DNA of 64,000 nt from Paraphysomonas bandaiensis (taxonomy: Eukaryota; Chrysophyceae). Both the position numbers and the translations under genes were made by a program. Numbering within the stretch: position 1 is the first letter of the stretch; every line of letters begins with the position of its first letter. Below the pieces are notes generated by a model. That model was given only the letters and a program-made list of their open reading frames with translations, searched no databases and had not been told where the DNA came from. Of the stretch, positions 20,781-32,782 are shown in pieces. The stretch spans positions 62,001-126,000 of the forward strand of contig CBFFRP010000461.1 of NCBI GenBank assembly GCA_965644295.1, given 5' to 3'.

Positions 20781-22235
20781 ATGCCATTCATTTTGACCTG
20801 TAGACCGTTTTGCAGTGATAGAACACGCTTATTTCGCATCATAGTGTAGAAGCTTTGCTGATTCCGTGGTTGTGTGATAAACTGATAAGTTTCGCAACGT
20901 TTTACAATGTGGTTTTACATGTTATATGAGCTAGTCATACTCTAACTTTTTTGTTTCACATCTTTTTGTTGAGTTCGGCGAGATCAGATAGTTACAACTG
21001 AGAGCATTGACTCTGCTGTCAGATTGGTTTTTGATGGTTGTTTTTCCATCAGTTATGTCTCGTGATCATGCAGAACTATCATATACCAGTGAACAAGGCC
21101 TTTGAAATGAAACAGTAGAATACAATAGTTTAACATAGTATTATATATTATATTATGCTACTGAGAAAAAGAATCAAAATTATCGTGGACTGGAAGAGAG
21201 ATCTATGGATTCAGGGGACAACACGTCAGCCGCCGCTAGAACTAGAATACAAGAAGGAGGATGTTGAGAGGAGAATGGAATAATAGTATATACGTATATA
21301 CATTATACATTGATTCAATATTTGGTGCTGGTCAACCTGCGGCTCTAGCGAATGAGCGACCCTTTGAAAGAATTGCTTACTATTGGTGATTTGATATCTA
21401 GGTTTAAACCGGTATACCCTTTACCCTTTAGGGGTATATCAATACACCTTCCATCTTCTTTTTGTTTTTCTAACATAAGCCATCATGCGCAGCCTTCTTA
21501 CCTTGACTCCAACGGCTTTGCGAATACTTCTCCAGCGTCCTTCTTCACGGCTTTGAAACCGACTTTTTTGTTGTTCGTGACCGTTCAGTTCACGAGGTGC
21601 GTAAAAAATGAAAATAAAAGTTCTTGTAATATATATAAAAACTAAAATAAGATGCAGATTTCTAAAATATATCCAATTATTGATCTTCTTGAACAAAACA
21701 ACGATGGAGTTTCTCAAGAGACGTGGAGTCGTATGTGCATGCTTTATTTCTTATATTTTTACACCCGCCACAACTATAAAGAGCTCAATCTGGAAAACTT
21801 TACGATTTTTTGGTGTTTGCAGCTTAAAGCTGGAATTTCAATTTTTTAAATTAAAATTGTATTAAACTGTATACGGTTTACATTTCTTGTCGACTTCCCA
21901 CGACTTGACAACTTCATAAGTTATATAAAATGGTTCGTAGCCCACTTACAACATCTAAAGAGAAGTTCTAAACCTGTATGCCCTTTAGGGTTAGGTGTTC
22001 AAACTTAGGAAAACAGGAGTTAAGTCATTATTAAGATTCTATTGTTTTATAAAGGCAGTTAAAGGAGTATGAAGTCACTTATTATTCCTACATTTTTTCA
22101 AATAAAAATTAAAAATAGTTACTGTATTAAGTTTTCGTATTCTTTTAACCCAAGTTTTTTCAATACTTTTGCTCTTATCTCCAAGCAAAAATATGTAATC
22201 AGTATTCCACCATCATCCATAGGCAATACTCTTCT
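20781..22235. other. Intergenic, 1.45 kb
   Basis: AT-rich. A short minus-strand coding-like stretch at about 21550-21640 ends at a good donor-like AAG|GTAAGA but has no identifiable partner exon, so no gene is called. Nothing else is recognisable. Confidence 0.4.
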
Positions 22236-23312
22236 TTAAGCAAACAATTTTAAATTGTCGGTCGAGCTAAATTGAAAAGAATTCCAATCTACCACAACTC
22301 TTATGCCGTTAGATAAGGTTGCCAAAACTATATCATGCATATATCCTATTTGTCCATCAGTAGCTATGATAGCATCTTCAAGAATCCATAATCCATTGGA
22401 TTGTTCATGACACGCATAACAATGCATCTTTGCATCGACAAATCCACGACATTCAGCTGGTTCTCCATTGTTTAGAATCAGTGGCGTTTCTCCCCACACA
22501 ACCGCCGAGACCTTTACAGGATTCATATGTCTGAAATTTGCCACAAATAGGCCTAAGTCAGAATAGCAACGTCCGGACAGCCTGCAATGGCATTATGTGA
22601 ACTTTATTCCAAATCATACCTGTACTAATATCGTACTAATTGAAACGCACTCATCATATGACTATCACACATATTCCTGATGTAATGATGACAGGAAATA
22701 ACATTGAATAGTTTGCATGTATTGTAATAGAACATACAGCTTGTTTTAATTCATTGATATCAAATATATATATATATATGCTTGTTGATGCTGCTTCAAT
22801 ATTACTGTGACACCGGTTGGAAATTCGTGTGATACATATTTGGGTGAATTCAATACTTTGATATTGTCAACACTACTTTGCAACAACCATAGGGTTGTTA
22901 GTATTATTTCATTAGCATCTGTTGCAAGTTGTAAATCATTGCATAGTTTATTGTTTACTTCAATATTGTGATCGTAGAAGATAGATGCATATATTGTACA
23001 GCAAGGACAGCAAGGCAAGCAGCTCGAGATAGATCTTGATGCATGTACAGGTAGATGTACACCCGATGATAATGTGACCGTATCTTGAAGAGGTAGACTG
23101 AAATGAGAATGGAGTTGGAAACTATTTCGTGTTAAAACCGCAGTATTTCGATTGCTAAAATGAAAAAGTTGTAGAATTAAACATAAAAGACACTTTTTCG
23201 CAATATTTTTACACACAAGTAGACAAAAAAAAACAAAAAATAGCGATTTTTTTTTTAGAATTTTGAATTTCTGCTCACTGCTCTCGTCCCTCTCAGTGCT
23301 GCTCATAGTGAA
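22236..23312 (-). CDS. Possible hypothetical protein, intron structure unresolved
   Basis: The 3' part, about 22581-22236, is an open stretch after a plausible acceptor (TTGCAG at 22582-22587). It reads a mixed, protein-like sequence with CYACHEQSNGLWILEDAI and VVVDWNSFQFSS, ending in a stop. An upstream open stretch, 23312-22746, starts at ATG 23312 (MSSTERDESSEQKFKI) and includes a Cys-rich SSCLPCCPCC segment and TDANEIILTTLWLLQSSVDN. I could not find a donor in the upstream stretch whose phase fits the downstream exon. There may be another exon, or the two may be unrelated. No family is recognised. Confidence 0.35.
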
Positions 23313-23501
23313 GCAAGCCGCTAAAGTATAAACACAGTCAAGTCCCAAGTAACTCACTGTATAAAGATGATAGCATGATGTTTCATATATGGATACATTG
23401 TCTTGATAGTTATCAGTGTATAAAAACGAAGAGGATATCTTTAATCAAACAGCTCATCATGTCTTTAGTCTCTCTATAATTAACCGTCTCAACAATCTTG
23501 T

Positions 23502-23502
<1 letters not shown>

Positions 23503-23536
<34 letters not shown>
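23503..23536. repeat. (TTG)n trinucleotide microsatellite
   Basis: About eleven TTG units, about 180 bp upstream of the start codon of the gene at 23719, so probably in its promoter or 5' UTR. Confidence 0.95.
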
Positions 23537-23718
23537 GCTTGTTGCTACTCATCAATAAAAATATTGAAACATGTTTGGTATGTAGAAAATTTGAAAAGAC
23601 GGTTTGATAGCGTTGTTTGTATTTCGGGACGTGTTGCTTCTTCGTACGACTTCCATGGCATCAACTCGATAATATACACTCATTTAATCTTGATATATAA
23701 CAGATACACAGATACAAT

Positions 23719-25713
23719 ATGCACAAGTTTTGGAGACAAATATCTACTCCAAGACCATTCATTTATGTGCGGTTCCCTAAATATATAGAGGAGTATGTAA
23801 GAAAAAAGGAAGCAGACCGTTTTTCAAAGCTATTCGCTCATCCAGTTGTCAGTACTCTCTTTGGCGGTGTGATGACTATATGTGGAGGCTTTCTATCCAT
23901 GTGGTGGATTAAAGAACAAGAAAAAAATCAGAATAAGAAAATAGATAATGAATTGTACCTGACACAATGCGAATCACTGAAAAAACACGTAATGTCTGCT
24001 GAGAAAAGTCTAATTCATTCAAGAGAGTCGTTTGTACGTGGTCTGGGCAAAGATGTAATACATGTTGCATTAGAAAAATCTCATAGAGATGCCCAAAAGG
24101 CTTTGGAAATATATGATGGGCTTTCAAGTGCTCGACAGGCACAATTCTCGAAAGACCGAGGGTACAACAACATGTCCCTGATACACTTGATATCGCATAT
24201 TGAATATCACATTGGTTCGTTGTTATTACAAGAATTTGATTGTACAAATGCCAAATTAGAACTTGCACGCTCTTTGGCTAACCGTATTGCAATCGGTGAC
24301 GACGGGCAACACGTCGATAATGAAATATATTGCAGTAAAATTAAAATTGCCGATGCGTTAAGCCAGTCCCGGGAATTAAGCATTGCACTAAGGTTATATG
24401 ATGATATAGCTGCACCAATGAAGCAGTCCCATTTATTGTCTACATTTTGGAAAGCGAGAGCATTGAATAATATGGCAATTGTTTACTTTGCCAAGGGGCG
24501 TGATCAGCAGGCACTTGACGGAATGTCGAAGACGGTGGAAGTAGTTTCAGATTATTTGAACAAATTAAATGCGATAGCACCAAACTCCGGAGATGTCATT
24601 GCTGACATACAGCGACTAAAAAAAATGTTAGTGGAGAATAAAAAATCATCGGACAGGCTCCCTTGTAAAGAGTTTTGTGATTTAGTTTCCCTGGGTTCCG
24701 TGAGTACAGTTGATATTTTGCATTTGCCACATATTGAAGAGATTGAAGATAATGAAAAGACGATAAAGAACTTGAAATCTGTGTTCAATGACCATCATGT
24801 CGCGGTATTTGCCTATGAATGCTTGGAACGAATTCGTTTAATTACACGAAAGCATTGCATAGCTGCCGCGAACTGTGTGAACATCCAATCATGTCCTTAT
24901 TCTGATATCTCTCCGTCGTCTGTTTCTTTGGTTGAACTGATGAAAAAACTATTCGAGTTGCCATGCAATGATAAATTATACAAGGAGCTGGACAGTGAGT
25001 GGGTGCAACAAGAAGGCAGTCTGAGAATGCTTTCAGCTATTTCTTCGGGAATGATAAAATTACTGGATATGGAATTACGAAAGTCTGGAAGTTCTATGAA
25101 GACAGACGAATGGATTATGTTTTTAGATTCACTGACTGAATCGCTTGTGAAAAAATCTAATTCAAATGTAAACCAAGTTCCTGATATTCACAGGGCTTAT
25201 GCTAATTTTGTAAGAGCCCGGTTTTTAATTTTAGTGGGGGAAAATGATAAAGCCGAAAAGGAACTTGCACATATTCGAGAGTGGACACTTCACGAACAAG
25301 AAATTGCCAGGAAGAAGTTAAAGCGTTTGCAAGCAGATGGAGTCATGTGGCCTCAATCAGGCGTTCCTCCGCGTCATGCGCGACTACAGGTATCCAGCCT
25401 TTTAATGCTCATGAGCTTACAACCCGAAGGATATTCCCAAGATGATAAAGCAGCTCTGGATTTTGCTTTGGAATCGTTTCATATGGAAAGCGATGAACAC
25501 CCTCTGTTAAATGCTGCTAACTCCGCGAAAAACGATTCAAGTTTTCACTGTTCCTGGTTCCTGAAATTTCCTTCTCAGTCTGCATGTGCGGTCCCAGGAA
25601 CATCGGTGCATAAGGATGATAATTTAATTGACTACAGTCAATTGCTAATTGATGCTGAAGCATCTGCAAAAAAGTGGGAAAATCTGCCTGACAACAATTT
25701 TGGTGAAGCTTAA
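23719..25713 (+). CDS. Single-pass, helical-repeat protein of unknown function
   Basis: Intronless, 664 residues from ATG 23719. No family is recognised with confidence. A basic N-terminus is followed by one hydrophobic span at about 42-63 (VVSTLFGGVMTICGGFLSMW) that lacks a cleavage site, so it is likely a membrane anchor with most of the protein on one side. The remainder is strongly helical, with TPR-like spacing: pairs such as LQEFDCTNAKLELARSLANR and LNNMAIVYFAKGRDQQALDG resemble TPR helix A/B units. Further Leu-rich helices continue to residue about 590 and a short acidic tail ends the protein. An organelle-membrane adaptor is a guess from this layout only. It could also be a lineage-specific orphan. 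Confidence 0.75.
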   Translation: MHKFWRQISTPRPFIYVRFPKYIEEYVRKKEADRFSKLFAHPVVSTLFGGVMTICGGFLSMWWIKEQEKNQNKKIDNELYLTQCESLKKHVMSAEKSLIHSRESFVRGLGKDVIHVALEKSHRDAQKALEIYDGLSSARQAQFSKDRGYNNMSLIHLISHIEYHIGSLLLQEFDCTNAKLELARSLANRIAIGDDGQHVDNEIYCSKIKIADALSQSRELSIALRLYDDIAAPMKQSHLLSTFWKARALNNMAIVYFAKGRDQQALDGMSKTVEVVSDYLNKLNAIAPNSGDVIADIQRLKKMLVENKKSSDRLPCKEFCDLVSLGSVSTVDILHLPHIEEIEDNEKTIKNLKSVFNDHHVAVFAYECLERIRLITRKHCIAAANCVNIQSCPYSDISPSSVSLVELMKKLFELPCNDKLYKELDSEWVQQEGSLRMLSAISSGMIKLLDMELRKSGSSMKTDEWIMFLDSLTESLVKKSNSNVNQVPDIHRAYANFVRARFLILVGENDKAEKELAHIREWTLHEQEIARKKLKRLQADGVMWPQSGVPPRHARLQVSSLLMLMSLQPEGYSQDDKAALDFALESFHMESDEHPLLNAANSAKNDSSFHCSWFLKFPSQSACAVPGTSVHKDDNLIDYSQLLIDAEASAKKWENLPDNNFGEA

Positions 25714-26251
25714 TAGCAGTGGAATTGTGCGTTTTTTTGTTTTTTAGTTATTATTAGATATACCTTCTATTTATAGTTGGCTATTTACCTTTCAAAACTA
25801 TGAAATAGAGAAGGAGTTGATTACTAATAATACAGATCTAGTCCTTGATTACTCTACTAGAAACACGATCTTAATTTGAGAGACCCCGTATTACTCGTGA
25901 AGATGACTCGAAAGATTTAAGTTTAAAGAAGAGTGTTGATCTATGCAGTGGGTCTTGAGCAGAATTCAAAATAGCTAAGCACAATTATTCTACTTAATGC
26001 AATGTATAGTTTTTATGAGGGGCCGTTAAATACTGCAGATTGTGACACCTTATTATTTATTACTTGATATAAGATTTGCGCCACTTAACATCCGCAGCCA
26101 AGTGTACGAATATAATTCATGGCAAAATAGCTACCGACCAAGCAGATAGATAATCCCCACTCACTTAACCAAAACGTTTTCCAGTTTATGATAATAATAA
26201 TCAATATGCTTCTACTTCCAGGTACTCTAAACAATTTCTATTCGCATATCG
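25714..26251. other. Intergenic between convergent genes
   Basis: 538 bp of AT-rich sequence between two stop codons. No gene seen; it should hold both 3' UTRs. Confidence 0.5.
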
Positions 26252-29200
26252 TTATCCCCCCCCTCCCGGCCGCTTGGCTCTCAGCTTTCTTCGTGTGGTT
26301 TTCTGCTTATCTGATGCGCCAAGGCTAAATCCACCGACATTGCTCATACTGTCTGGCATGCCAGAAGCGATGCCTCCTGCTGTGCCTCCAAACCCACCAC
26401 CTCCTGTACCAAATCCAGTACTAGAAGGGTTACCTCCACCGAAAGCAAATGACGATGAGGTAGGAGCGGATGCAGCCCCACCAAATGTATTAGAACTATT
26501 TCCAAAACCTCCAAAACTCGTTTGCGACTGACCCGTCGACGCTGGACCTTGGGCACCACGAGAAATACCACCAAAGGTAGCGGAGCCACTAGCAATTCCT
26601 GCAGACGACTGACTGCCTCCGAACACAATACTATTACTTCCAATAAATCCTGACGTGGACGGGACACTCTCCGCCGGTGGGAGAAATGTATTGGTCGACA
26701 TGTTGGACGCATCTCCAGATGCATATCCTGTGTCCATCGTCGAACCAGGAGACTCAGAACCATATTGTGGTGGCGGAGGAGGTGTGTTGCGGTCCTTCGC
26801 AGTGGTGGCCGTAAATGATGAGCCAAAATTAGAGGAATTGTTAAAACTAAAATTCGGTTTTGAAGTTGGAGCGGTGGTGGAAGAAGCTACCGATGAAGAA
26901 ACTGTCTGCTTATCGAATGAAAAACTGACTGGTGGAGTTGTTGATTGTCCACTCACGCTAAATTTAAAGGACGAGCCCGACCCTGATGATCCGCCTGAAG
27001 AGCCGAACACACCTGTTACCGGTTTAGATGGTGCAGCCGATGCGGTGTTTCCAAAAGGTCCTGTTATGCCAGTAGAGGTCGACGCGGAACTAGAACTTCC
27101 AAATGTTGGTTTAATCGAAGAACTATCACTGGCAAAAGCGAATTCACTTGACTTGGGCTTTTCCGTATTTGCTGGCTCTGTAGCGGCATTCGATGTGCTT
27201 GCTCCGAATACAAATGACGGCTTAGTGGCTGCCGCAGATGAAGTCGATGCTGGTGTCACGCTTGTGCCGCCTACACCGAATGAGGGGGTAGAATTGCTTC
27301 CCATCGTCACACCAGATTGAACAGACTCCGTAGGTGGTGCAATTTTACTTCCAAACTGTGAGAATGACGGAGAACCGCCAAGCCCTGGAATAGATTCCCC
27401 TACTGATCGGTTACTTTCCTGATTTGAGGCATCTGTGGCAGCACGTTTCTTGCGACTCGATTCCTCATCAGTATTATCAGTTCCTCCAACGTTTGATTGA
27501 GCTGTTTGGGAGCTAATCTCAGAGCCTTCAGCACTTCGTTTGTTGAAACTGAAACCGGGTCCAGTTGGTGATGTTACCTTCTTACTGAAGTCTATAGCAC
27601 TGCTTGATGTAGAACTATCTGGCTGGCTGAATCCAAAACTAGATATAGATGTCTTGCTCGCCCCAGCCCCAAAAGCAAAAGATGGCACTGATATTTCTTT
27701 ATCCTTAGCCGTGTCGGATGTTGCTGTGTCGGATGTCTTTTCTTTGGGTTTAAAGACCAGAGGTGCCGACTGAGGCGCGGAACTGGAGGGTGTGGTGCCT
27801 TTATCAGACACGGAGCTATCATCCTTGCCAGATGACTGAGAAAAACTAAATGAAGTGAAGGACTTGCCAGCAGCCAATGGGTTGGCACTAAAACCGAAAG
27901 AAGGCTTCTCGGTTGTGGTGGACTCTTTTGACGTATCAGTGTTCTCTGTCTTTTTTTCATCGACAGAAATAGGCTTTGCTTCAAACGCAAAGCCCTTGCT
28001 TGTAACATCAGATGGAAGTGTCGTCGAGGAGGAAGTAGTGGGAGCTGTGGTTGATCCACCATTGCCAAATGTAATATTAGACGAGCCCGCTGGTTTGCTT
28101 GTTGAAGATGATCCTAACGAAGTGCTAGCAGACTTTTCGCCAGATACTGCACTACCGAACGAAAACCCGGCCCCACTAGAAGCAGGCTTTTCGTTAGATG
28201 ATGCGCTACCAAATGTGAACCCATTCCCACCAGATGTAGACTTAGCACTAGACGTACCACCAAATGAAAATTCACTCCCACTGGAGCTAGGCTTTTCGCT
28301 AGATGACACACTATTAAACGAAAACCCACTTGAACTTATCGCCCCATCAGATGGCTTGGAGCCACCGAATGATGCACCAGTCGCCGCAGGAGTAGAGGCA
28401 GGTCCAGACGAATCACTAGCTTCCTTAGAATTCGGCATGCTACCTGGAGTGCCCATAGGGCTCTCGCAGGACACGCACTTGGTAGCAGACTTGTCGTTAT
28501 AAACCAAACAGACTTGACACTTGACATCACCCTTCGGCATTGCCCAGGCGAATCCTGACACAACAGGTTTCTCAGTTACTGTTTCTGAATCTTTACTCAT
28601 CTCTGCACTACTCTTACTATCGCCACTGATTTTTTCTATAGTTGGAGACGTATCTAGCGAGAACTTTACGTGGGGTGTTGATGTGTCGATATTACTGGGC
28701 TTTGAGGATTTCAGTGCCACACCTGGAGTAGCTTGGCGGTCAATACCTTTAACTGACTTTTTCCCGGGTGGAGAAAATGCAAATTTTACTTTTGAAGTCG
28801 AGACTGCCGTGTCACTATCTTCATCAATACCTTCAATTGGAGTGGGGGAGTTGAACGTAAATTCAGCGTCCGCATCCATGTCCTTGTTTTTAGATGGCCC
28901 AGCTGACGACGTCTTGAGGGAAGATTTTGGAGGGGCTGCCGAGTGAATAAAGCTGGCAGCTGGCTTAGTAGATTCGTTGATCGGGTCTTCGTTCAAAACC
29001 GATCGAGGCTTGGGCTCAGTTGGAGGGCTCATAGAAGGCCCGCCAGAACGGCCTCTTTCACGTGTCCATAATTGTTCCGCTGACCCAATACTATCTCTAG
29101 CGCTGACTGGCGACTGACTCTCTACATCCTCAACCGTCACGGGAGCCGCAGGAGTTGCTTGTCTATCTCTAATGGATTTTATATTCCTACCACCTTCATT

Positions 29201-32200
29201 CAATGCAGGCGTAGACACAACCTTGGCCGTGCCAAACTTAACACTTTTCGATGCTGGTTCCTCAGACTCCTGAAATCTAACCTTTGTCTTGTTAGCAGCA
29301 GGCTCTTGTTGAGCCGGTGCAGTGGTTATAGCAGGCACTGGTTTCTTCCGTTGATCATCCAAGGAAGTAGTGATCTGCCCTAGTGTATCCAAAATTTTCT
29401 TTGCGATGGCTCCAGAGGCTGTGGATGCTCGTGACCGACCATACGAAGCCGAGTAGCTACCATCTGTCTCAGAGACAGCGCCCTGAGTGGTCATACGACG
29501 CGCCATGAGTCTCCTTTGTACACTGTTCATGCCTGGTGTTTGAGAGCGTTGAACCTGAAGTGACAATGGTACTACACCAGAGCTTGACGGACGTCCATAC
29601 CCCCTGGTGGAGGAAGAGTCGGAGAACCTTCCAGCATTTTCTTGGAAGCGGGGGGTATAAAAGAAAGGGGAAGAGCCTTGCGCAGAAGGTGTTTGCGACT
29701 CATGCATAGAGTGTTGGGGGTAACCAAATCGTCTAGTAGTCATCAATTCCCGCCCTTCAGCGCTACTACGAGGGTATCCTCTAGACCACCCACTGCGCTG
29801 GCTGTCAGTCGATGCACGCCCATGTGAAAAGGCACCGGCACTGTGCTGGAAAGAATTATACCCTGGCTCAAATGACCTGGCTTCGTAAGAATACCTTCCA
29901 TCTCGATCACGGCCTGGCCCTTCATCTTCTGAGTTATAAGCCTGGTAGCGATATTCATAAGGTTCTCCAATCTGCTGGCGCTTGTTCTCACGAACATATT
30001 GGTCTAAAGGGCTATGGGTGGGTGAAAGACTACGTTTCCTGCGCTCATAGTCACCGCCATCAGTTACACGCCTTCTTTCCCCGCGTTCCGCAAAGCGATC
30101 TCCACTTCGAACATTCGCTGCATCCGAAGTTCGTTCACCGCCTCGAGATCCACTCCTTTCTTCAAATTCTGCAGATCTCTCATACCGATTCTCCTCCCGA
30201 TTTGAACGGGCAAATTCCCGGCTTCCGGGTGCTACTGTCCGTTCCCATCCACGTGTTGAATTTTCTGTTGATGGACTCGACGTACGAGTCACTTTCCTTG
30301 AAGGAGATGTACTTCCACTTCTCTCGGATCGTTCAATTGTATGCTTCCTACTGCTAACACGTGTTTTTCGATCCTTAGACGATTCCATCTCGTTCTCAGA
30401 TATCTCAACATTGCTTTCCTCGTCAGCCTCATTTTTATCATCCTCGTCAGAGCCTACAGCAAATTCTCGAACCGGCTCTTTTGCCCGTTTCATACTGGAT
30501 TTTTGAGTCCCTCCGCGACGATCAAGTATACTACTGATATCTTTTAAGCTAGGGGTATTCTTCGAAGCACCATTGTGTCGTTTGCTTTCCAGAAGACCTT
30601 TAAAAAATGTGTACTCAGCATCAGAGAGTTCGGGGCCCTCCCCGCGGAGCATGCTCATGAATCGACTTCCTACCGCTCCCAATGCATCGTGCACCTAAAA
30701 TATGGCATCATACAAACCCTCTATAAACAATATGCTACATCACGAAAAATTTGATGCTATTCAATATTACTACTCCAATGTTGCCATACAGCAAGTAACA
30801 ACGTATCGCACCTGGTGAGATTGCGTGCGGGACGCACTGTCGTGAGGAGAGACAGAGGTGATGGGTTCAGCAAAGCTGACTACAGAAGAGCGGTCATCGT
30901 CGCTGTGTTGATTAGAGAGACTGTGAGCGTATGACGATCGCGATACGGAGGACTGTGAGTGGCGGGAATGTTGGGGGTATGTCTGAGGGGGGGGGAGATC
31001 ACCTTCATGTATGCATAAAGTTAGAATACAGTTTCCCACAACCACGCCACTGACAATAGTTGCAGGACACGAAAACGTACCTAAATGCAGAGGAATGGCA
31101 TTTTCATTATCTTCATCAATCGACCCGCTATATGGAACCTGCATGGGAGAGAGCGTAGACCCTACAGTTGCAGCTATTGATGCCGTTTCTATCGCGCAAG
31201 AGTGGTCCGCTAATTCAGTCATATCGTCTTCTTCACGCGTTGAGCCGATGGTTGCCACTACAGAAGCATTGTCATCCACCTCGTCCTTTGTTGGGGATTG
31301 GGTCGAGAGGCGTCTGTCCCTCAGAAGGGACGGGGAAGGCACAGGGCTAACGTTTGGAGAGAGGTTGGAAATACGACCATGATTGCGCTGTGCTCCATTA
31401 ACAGCTGGGCTGTACTCTTCAGAACTGAAATACTCATCTAGGTCAGATTCTTGTTCCTGCATTGTCGATTTCTTTGCTGTCACTGCAGTGGAGGTAGCAC
31501 TCTTTGTACTATTTTTGGCATTTTTTAAGGCTGAAGGGGCTGCATCTGCAAGGGAGACTGTTGCACTCGCTTGGTCAGTGGAAGACGAAAGGGTGCGACG
31601 ATGAGAGGGAGTCTTGGCCGCAGAGCGGGTTGATCGTGCACGCTTGGTTGCTGTTCTTGCTCGCGCAGGAGTGCTACGTGTATTGTACGGATTGGGCTTT
31701 ACGGTCGACCTCGATCGTGTGTTGTGTGCAGGCGAATGGGTATTATCATCATCGACATCATGTCGAGGTTTTGGGGTTGTTCGTGGAGTGCGCTCCGATA
31801 CAGGGTACTTGGCAGACGGGCTCTGACGGAGCTTAGAAACATACTTCATTCGGTCTGCTACGCCAGATTCAACTGCTTTTTTTAGATGCATAATAAGTAC
31901 GTGCTTTTTCCCTTTACATTTAATTTGGAGGGATTTTAAATATTTCTGAAGAGTGCGGTACTTCATGTCCTCAATAACCTGTCCTTTGTACATCACACGC
32001 CCTTGAGAATCATAAATGTCATCATCAAAAGTGGATACAGAAGATGCATCCGCAATTTCACTCTCAGCTGCCTCTTCGTCAGATTCTTCCTCATGATTTG
32101 AATTACTGTCAGATTGATTATCACCTGACGGCAACTCTGATGAGTTCATCTGATTTTCTAGTTCCGATGAATACACAGAAGGTTCCATATCATTCATACT

Positions 32201-32344
32201 ATTACTACTGTGGCGCTTATCATCCCCATCAACAGAGGAATCATTCTGAGAATTGTTAGAATAAGAATTTCTACTCCCCCCCCAAATAAACCCACCGACT
32301 AATCCAAACAAACCATGAGGGCTATTGTTCTCTTTTGCGCTCAT
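26252..32344 (-). CDS. FG-repeat nucleoporin of the nuclear basket (Nup153/Nup1-like)
   Basis: Exon 1 is 32344-30812 and exon 2 is 30694-26252, joined in phase at SHQ|VHDALG, giving up to 1,991 residues. An in-frame 78-nt segment, 31080-31003, has a strong GTACGT donor and an AG acceptor and is probably also an intron, giving 1,965. The N-terminus GLFGLVGGFIWGG could be a membrane-binding helix, as in Nup1/Nup60/Nup153. Residues about 113-160 look SAP-like (YRTLQKYLKSLQIKCKGKK). Long Ser/Arg-rich disordered stretches follow. A RanBP2-type zinc finger starts near residue 1,228 (WAMPKGDVKCQVC ... CVSC). More than a dozen FSFG, FTFG, FVFG and FGF repeats follow in a Ser/Thr/Gly matrix. The tail is basic (KLRAKRP). 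Role by family: nuclear pore permeability barrier and transport-receptor docking. Orthology to one named Nup cannot be fixed because FG domains evolve fast. Confidence 0.85.
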
Positions 32345-32782
32345 CGGAAAATAAATAAAATATCTAACTACACGCCCTACCTTCTATATAATTATAATTG
32401 GGCGCTATTTATATATTATGAATCCTCTCGTTCTGAGGATAGTTCATATGTATGGGCTCTGGAAGGCAGCTGAGATATACCAACACACATACTCTGCTGA
32501 CCACAGACCGGCATATAGGTACTACACACGTACTCCATCCGTAGTCTGTTGAGGTGGTGAAGTGGTAAAAAAGAATACGTCTGTATAATAAGAAAGTGAA
32601 TTGATAGAGTATCTTGAATAGATCCATATTTTTCAGTTATGTGATGAGGATTATTTATATATCAGCAGTGTGTGAGGTGCGTTAGTTAAAGGAGTGGAAT
32701 ATACTTCAAATATAAGCAATCCTCCATCATACATGTTTGATATGTCCATGTTGTATAAGATATATATGAACAATTAACTGTA
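32345..32782. promoter_or_regulatory. Shared upstream region of a divergent gene pair
   Basis: 438 bp between the start codons of the nucleoporin (minus) and the lipase (plus). AT-rich with no ORF of note. A bidirectional promoter is inferred from the layout only; no motif is claimed. Confidence 0.4.

Noticed and set aside
21405-21435. Telomere-like CCCTTTACCCTTTAGGG words
   Set aside because: Only two imperfect units in opposite senses; no array.
21439-21717. Basic minus-strand ORF ending in a donor-like site
   Set aside because: No partner exon or recognisable family; left as intergenic.
26655-28946. Long plus-strand ORFs opposite the nucleoporin
   Set aside because: They are antisense shadows of Ser/Gly-rich FG-repeat coding with no family resemblance.
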